Assembly: GCF_003171715.1 (NCBI RefSeq)
Contig: NZ_QGHL01000004.1
Location: 1-64,000, forward strand
Source of the DNA: Novosphingobium meiothermophilum
GTDB lineage: Bacteria; Pseudomonadota; Alphaproteobacteria; Sphingomonadales; Sphingomonadaceae
Direction: 5' to 3'
DNA: 64,000 bases
In this document: positions 60,137 through 64,000 of the stretch, one piece after another
Numbering within the stretch: the stretch's first letter is position 1
How the letters are laid out: the number at the start of each line of letters is the position of its first letter
Notes under the pieces: generated by a model
Told to the model about the DNA's origin: nothing
Database searches by the model: none
The model's input: the letters and a program-made list of their open reading frames with translations, nothing else
Translations under genes and position numbers: made by a program

Positions 60137-61535
60137 TTTTCAGCGTCGCGCGCTCGGCAACATAGGCGGCAACCGCATCGTAATCGCCGGGAAGGCGATC
60201 ATACCGTTCCTCGCGCTCGAACAGGTCCCCCACGCGCGCGGGCAATCCCGGCCGCACCCCGGTTGCGCGCTCTACCGCGTCCACGAACTTGGCCGGGTGC
60301 GCGGTTGCCAGCGTGACGATCGGAACCCCTGCCGCGATGCCCTCGGCGGTGCGCGCAGCATGAAGCCCGATGGCCGTGTGCGGATCGAGCACTTCGCCGC
60401 AGGCTTCGTGCGCCCAGCGCATGGCATTGGCCATCTGCCCCGCATCGGCACGGGCAGAGCTGAACAGTGCCGCAGCAGATTCGCGCTGCGCATTGGTCAG
60501 CTGCATGGCCTTGGTCGTCTCGAACTGCTTCATCTGCGCCGCCATGGCCGCCCCATCACGCCCGCAGCCGTCAAACAGCAGCCGCTCGAAGTTCGACGAC
60601 ACCTGAATATCCATCGAAGGCGCTGCGGTCGGCGTAACCGTGCTGGCCGAATAGTCGCCGGTGGACAGCGCCCGGTGCAGGATGTCGTTGATATTGGTCG
60701 CCACGATCAGGCGCTCGATCGGAAGGCCCATCTTTGCCGCGACATATCCGGCGAACACATCGCCGAAATTGCCGGTCGGAACCGAAAATCCCACCTTGCG
60801 ATGCGGCGCGCCAAGCTGAAGCGCAGCGTAGAAATAATAGACGACCTGCGCCATCAGGCGCGCCCAGTTGATCGAGTTGACCGCCGCAATGCCGAATCGG
60901 CTCGTCATCGCCGCATCGTTGAACATGCGCTTCACCATCGCCTGCGCATCGTCGAAACTGCCTTCGATGGCGATGTTGTGGACATTGGGCGCGATGACCG
61001 TGGTCATCTGGCGGCGCTGCACATCCGATACCCGGCCATGCGGATGAAGCATGAAGATATCAACCTTGGCACGCCCTGCAACCGCATCGATCGCGGCAGA
61101 GCCAGTATCGCCAGAGGTCGCGCCAACGATAGTGATGTGCTCGTCACCGCGGGCAAGGAACTCCTCGAACAACAGGCCAAGCAGTTGCAGCGCCACGTCC
61201 TTGAACGCCAGCGTCGGGCCGTGGAACAGTTCAAGCACCCACTGGGTTTCATCCAGCTGCTTCAGCGGGGTTACTGCCGCGTGGGCAAAGCGGCCATAGG
61301 CTTGCTCGCACAGTTCCAGCAGCCGTTCGGGTGTCAGACAATCGCCCACAAAGGGCAGCATGATGGTCTGCGCCAGCTTCGCATAGGGCAGCCCAGCCAT
61401 TGCCGCGATTTCGTCGGCCGAGAACTGCGGCCATGTTTCGGGCACGTAAAGCCCCCCGTCCGAGGCAAGACCTGCGAGCGTAACGCCCTGAAAATCGAGC
61501 GAGGGTGCCTGCCCCCTGGTGCTGACATACTTCAT
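60129..61535 (-). CDS. thrC: Threonine synthase
   Basis: A 468-residue PLP enzyme that makes threonine from O-phosphohomoserine. N-terminal MKYVSTRGQAPSLDF is the family beginning; PLP Lys112 in GPTLAFKDVALQ; SGDTGSAA and GNFGDVFAGY phosphate loops. The start at 61535 is preferred over 61586. It starts 54 bases after surf1, so it is joined to the oxidase genes. Confidence 0.96.
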   Translation of the reverse strand: MKYVSTRGQAPSLDFQGVTLAGLASDGGLYVPETWPQFSADEIAAMAGLPYAKLAQTIMLPFVGDCLTPERLLELCEQAYGRFAHAAVTPLKQLDETQWVLELFHGPTLAFKDVALQLLGLLFEEFLARGDEHITIVGATSGDTGSAAIDAVAGRAKVDIFMLHPHGRVSDVQRRQMTTVIAPNVHNIAIEGSFDDAQAMVKRMFNDAAMTSRFGIAAVNSINWARLMAQVVYYFYAALQLGAPHRKVGFSVPTGNFGDVFAGYVAAKMGLPIERLIVATNINDILHRALSTGDYSASTVTPTAAPSMDIQVSSNFERLLFDGCGRDGAAMAAQMKQFETTKAMQLTNAQRESAAALFSSARADAGQMANAMRWAHEACGEVLDPHTAIGLHAARTAEGIAAGVPIVTLATAHPAKFVDAVERATGVRPGLPARVGDLFEREERYDRLPGDYDAVAAYVAERATLKNG

Positions 61536-61589
61536 GGGTTTGCGCAGGTAACGGCGATGGCCGTCTGTGGCAAGGTTTCTGGGCAATGC

Positions 61590-62216
61590 TCAGCGCTGCG
61601 CGCCGCCATCCCGCTCGCGCAGGCGCTTGCGCAAGGCAAGCGCGTAGATCACCAGCGCCACCCCGGCAAAGAAGAACCATTGCACGGCATAGGCCAGATG
61701 ATTGTTGGGCACGTCGGCCGGGTCAGGCCGGGCACTGGCGGCAAAGCCGGCAACCGGCGGATCGGCAATCAGCCGCGCAACGCCATCAGTGTAGGGCGCA
61801 ATCATTCCGGCCACCTTGCCGCCGGTCCAGTCCGGATGATCCGGGCCACGCGTCCATCCTGCCTGAACCCAGGCGGTCCGCCCGTCATCAAGCGCACATT
61901 GCACCAGGTGGACATAGCCCGTCTCGCCCGCCGCGTTGCGCCCCGCGATGGACTGCCATTCCCCGGCAGGCACGCGGCAATCAATTTCAGTGCGATGAAA
62001 CAGTGCCTGCTCCACTGCCGCCCGGTGCTGCGCGGCATCTTCCGTCTTGCGGGCGGCAGGAAAGCGAACCGGCGCGCCATCCTCCATCGCCGCCGCATAG
62101 CGCGCGAGCAAAGCCTGCTTTTGGTCAAGCCGCTGCAACTGCCAGACGCCAAGCCCAAGCATCGTTGCAACCGCGCCGCTGACGAACAGCGTGGGAAACA
62201 CCGGCAGACGCCGCAT
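61590..62216 (-). CDS. SURF1-family cytochrome oxidase assembly protein
   Basis: A 208-residue protein with two membrane helices (about 7-24 and 181-198) around a periplasmic domain, the SURF1/Shy1 layout. GLGVWQLQRLDQKQ and NNHLAYAVQWFFFAGVALVIY match the family. It helps insert heme a into subunit I. Coupled to the DUF983 gene by TGATG. Confidence 0.92.
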   Translation of the reverse strand: MRRLPVFPTLFVSGAVATMLGLGVWQLQRLDQKQALLARYAAAMEDGAPVRFPAARKTEDAAQHRAAVEQALFHRTEIDCRVPAGEWQSIAGRNAAGETGYVHLVQCALDDGRTAWVQAGWTRGPDHPDWTGGKVAGMIAPYTDGVARLIADPPVAGFAASARPDPADVPNNHLAYAVQWFFFAGVALVIYALALRKRLRERDGGAQR

Positions 62217-62587
62217 CAGAGCAACCCTTTCCTTTCCAGCCGCGCCAGCAGCACCGCTGCCTTGGCAAGACGCAGCGCACCGGTAATAACCAGCGGCACT
62301 GCCAAGCCCCAGAGTGCGATGAGCGCCCAGACGGGCAACTGCACCCATTCATCCAGCTTCAGGGCCGCAACCACCAGCAGTGCCGTCACCGGCAGAACCA
62401 CCAGATACATTGCCCGCCCCCTCGGCTCGTGCTCTTCCAGCGCCAGCCCGCACGCCTTGCATGAGAGCGCAAGTGCGGCAGGCCCGGCCCATGCTCCCCT
62501 TGCCCCGCAGCGCGGGCACAAACCGAAAAGGGCAGTCGCGGCGATACCGGACTGCCCCTTCTGGTGATGGCTTTCGCCTTCAGGCAT
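62216..62587 (-). CDS. DUF983 zinc-ribbon membrane protein
   Basis: A 123-residue protein with a CPRC...CKAC ribbon near the N-terminus and two membrane helices. DUF983 genes commonly sit between ctaE and surf1 in alphaproteobacteria, as here, so a role in oxidase assembly is likely. The start shares bases with the ctaE stop (TGATG). Confidence 0.9.
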   Translation of the reverse strand: MPEGESHHQKGQSGIAATALFGLCPRCGARGAWAGPAALALSCKACGLALEEHEPRGRAMYLVVLPVTALLVVAALKLDEWVQLPVWALIALWGLAVPLVITGALRLAKAAVLLARLERKGLL

Positions 62588-63408
62588 CAGTGAGTGGGAT
62601 AGCCCCAGCTGCCCCAGACGTAGATGGCCACGAACAGGAACAGCCACACCACGTCAACGAAGTGCCAATACCATGCTGCCGCTTCAAAGCCGAAATGCTG
62701 ACGCGGGGTGAAGTGCCCCTTGTAGGCGCGGATCAGGCAGACGATGAGGAAAATCGTGCCGACGATCACGTGGAAGCCGTGGAAGCCAGTGGCCATGTAG
62801 AAGGCCGAACCGAAGGTGTTCTGGCCGAACGCAAAGGGCGCACCGGCATATTCGTAAGCCTGAATGGCCGAGAACACGAGGCCGAGAATGATAGTGGCCC
62901 ACAGCCCCTTCTTGAGGCCATCACGATCGCCATGGATAAGGGCGTGGTGCGCCCAGGTCAGCGTGGTGCCGGAGCACAGCAGGATCAGGGTGTTGAGCAA
63001 GGGAAGATCGAACGGGTCCATGACCGCCTCGATCGCCTTTGGCGGCCACTGACCGCCGACCACTTCGGCCAGCTGCGAAGGGAACAGCGAGAAATCGAAG
63101 AAAGCCCAGAACCAGCCGACGAAGAACATCACTTCCGAAGCGATGAACAGAATCATGCCATAACGCTGGTGAAGCTGGACCACCGGGGTGTGATCGCCCG
63201 CATGCGCTTCCTTCACGATCTTGCCGAACCACGAGAAGAATGTGACGATCACGCCCAGCAGGCCAAGAAGCATGACAGCCGTGCCGCCCGCCATCTTGTG
63301 CATGTAGAGCACGCCGCCGCTCGTCATGGTCAGCGCCGACATCGCGCCGACGAAAGGCCACACGTCGGGCGGCAGAATGTGGTAATCGTGGTTCTTAGCG
63401 CCGGCCAT
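62587..63408 (-). CDS. ctaE: Cytochrome c oxidase subunit III
   Basis: A 273-residue, seven-helix subunit of aa3 oxidase. WPFVGAMSALTMTSGG at the start, EVMFFVGWFWAFFDFSLFPS in the middle, ATGFHGFHVIVGTIFLIVCL and AAWYWHFVDVVWLFLFVAIY near the end are diagnostic. Start ATG at 63408 after GGGGGAA. An 80-base gap separates it from ctaG. Confidence 0.97.
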   Translation of the reverse strand: MAGAKNHDYHILPPDVWPFVGAMSALTMTSGGVLYMHKMAGGTAVMLLGLLGVIVTFFSWFGKIVKEAHAGDHTPVVQLHQRYGMILFIASEVMFFVGWFWAFFDFSLFPSQLAEVVGGQWPPKAIEAVMDPFDLPLLNTLILLCSGTTLTWAHHALIHGDRDGLKKGLWATIILGLVFSAIQAYEYAGAPFAFGQNTFGSAFYMATGFHGFHVIVGTIFLIVCLIRAYKGHFTPRQHFGFEAAAWYWHFVDVVWLFLFVAIYVWGSWGYPTH

Positions 63409-63488
63409 GATTGTCCATTTCCCCCAGTCTGATCTGGTCGTAATCGGTTGCCCGCGGCACGATACCCCGGACAGGTTTCCTTGGGCCT

Positions 63489-64000
63489 TTATCGCCGGGC
63501 TTGCGCCGGGTCCAGAGGCTTTTCGACGAGCTTTGCCGGCTTTGCATTCCTGCGCGCGGCAAGGCTTTCGTGGGTTTCGTTGAAGGTATAACTGAGCGTG
63601 ATTTCCTCGATGTTCTTCGCTGCCGGATCATCGAGAATCGCCGGGTCCACATAGTAGATCACCGGCATCGGCACATCCTGCCCCGGCTGCAAGGTCTGCT
63701 CGGTGAAGCAGAAGCACTGGATCTTGTTGAAATACTTGCCCGCCTGCTCTGGCGAAACGTTGAAGATCGCGGTTCCCGTCACCGTCTGGCTGGCAAGGTT
63801 GCGGGCGTGATACCGGGCAATCTGCCGCTCCCCGATGCGCACTTCCTGCTTTACCTGCATCGGCTTGAAGTCCCACGGCATTTCGCGCGCAACGTTGGCG
63901 TCGAACCGCACGGTTATGACCTTGCCCGCCACTTTCACGCCCGCAGCCGTCTTCGCATCCGCCCGCTGCGTCGTGCCGCCGTATCCTGTCACCTGACAGA
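63489..64000 (-). CDS. ctaG: Cytochrome c oxidase assembly protein CtaG (5' end outside window)
   Basis: About 170 residues of a CtaG/Cox11 copper chaperone for subunit I. The frame runs off the right edge: the visible part begins CQVTGYGGTTQRAD, which in the family follows the membrane helix. The copper site is the FNKIQCFCFTEQ motif, and PVIYYVDPAILDD follows. The N-terminal helix and start codon are beyond 64000. First gene of the visible oxidase-thrC-pterin unit. Confidence 0.95.
   Translation of the reverse strand, partial: CQVTGYGGTTQRADAKTAAGVKVAGKVITVRFDANVAREMPWDFKPMQVKQEVRIGERQIARYHARNLASQTVTGTAIFNVSPEQAGKYFNKIQCFCFTEQTLQPGQDVPMPVIYYVDPAILDDPAAKNIEEITLSYTFNETHESLAARRNAKPAKLVEKPLDPAQARR

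Noticed and set aside
59751..62567. 938-codon open frame on the plus strand
   Set aside because: It is antisense to thrC, surf1 and the methyltransferase, all of which have clear family motifs. High GC content suppresses stop codons in the opposite frame; the translation is Arg/His-rich with no recognisable domain.
63395..63652. Short frame between ctaG and ctaE that could be a coxF-like gene
   Set aside because: Most of it lies inside ctaG in another frame, and the remaining part is basic with no membrane helix. No support for a real protein.
1..64000. CRISPR arrays, insertion sequences, prophage genes
   Set aside because: No regularly spaced repeats, transposase motifs, integrase or phage structural genes were seen anywhere in the window.

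Overview
This is a GC-rich alphaproteobacterial chromosome segment. Gene content and neighbourhoods (mutY/dciA/dsbA-like/smc, ctaG-ctaE-DUF983-surf1-thrC, rimP-nusA-ylxR-infB, an RlmI-like methyltransferase) point to Sphingomonadales, probably Novosphingobium or a close relative. This assignment is inferred from sequence style and gene order; no database search was run.

Layout. 1-180: tail of a GGDEF protein. 180-14699: mostly minus-strand information-processing genes. The classic rimP-nusA-ylxR-infB-rbfA-truB-rpsO-pnp series is present but interrupted by a DUF1697 gene, a reversed YceI gene, thymidine kinase, a GNAT and an M50 protease. 14700-15545: a candidate sigma-54 promoter drives two tiny paralogous membrane peptides and a PspC-domain protein, joined by TGATG overlaps. 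15638-16564: queuosine-precursor transporter and tRNA-Arg(UCU). 16599-26045: an accessory catabolic island with a Baeyer-Villiger monooxygenase (BVMO), a P450, an MDR oxidoreductase, an iron-type alcohol dehydrogenase, a TetR regulator, an acyl-CoA ligase, and a divergent CaiB/racemase-family protein. Related palindromes overlap its promoters. 26065-30082: FrnE-like DsbA, NudC, a beta-lactamase-fold hydrolase and MutY in one tight unit. 30112-36614: DciA, two DsbA-like proteins, SMC and arylamine N-acetyltransferase. 36593-48659: UbiA, RsmE, glutamate-cysteine ligase, a membrane methyltransferase, BamB/YfgM, a glycosyltransferase, a hydrolase, SelO and an orphan AstD. 48715-56312: small envelope proteins, RarD, PyrC, YgfZ, a TetR with a divergent PF10118 protein, a GNAT, L21/L27 and a lipoprotein. 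56294-64000: one long minus-strand unit of cytochrome oxidase assembly (ctaG, ctaE, DUF983, surf1), thrC, an rRNA methyltransferase, then a pterin block (folB, folM-like reductase, moaA, moaD, moaE).

Most genes are housekeeping. The three most interesting places are these. First, the TetR-controlled BVMO/P450/acyl-CoA island, which looks like a pathway that converts a ketone to an ester or lactone and then to an acyl-CoA; its CaiB-family member carries Asn where the family's catalytic Asp is expected. Second, the sigma-54 micropeptide-PspC operon. Third, the compact folate/molybdopterin operon with a PTR1-type reductase.
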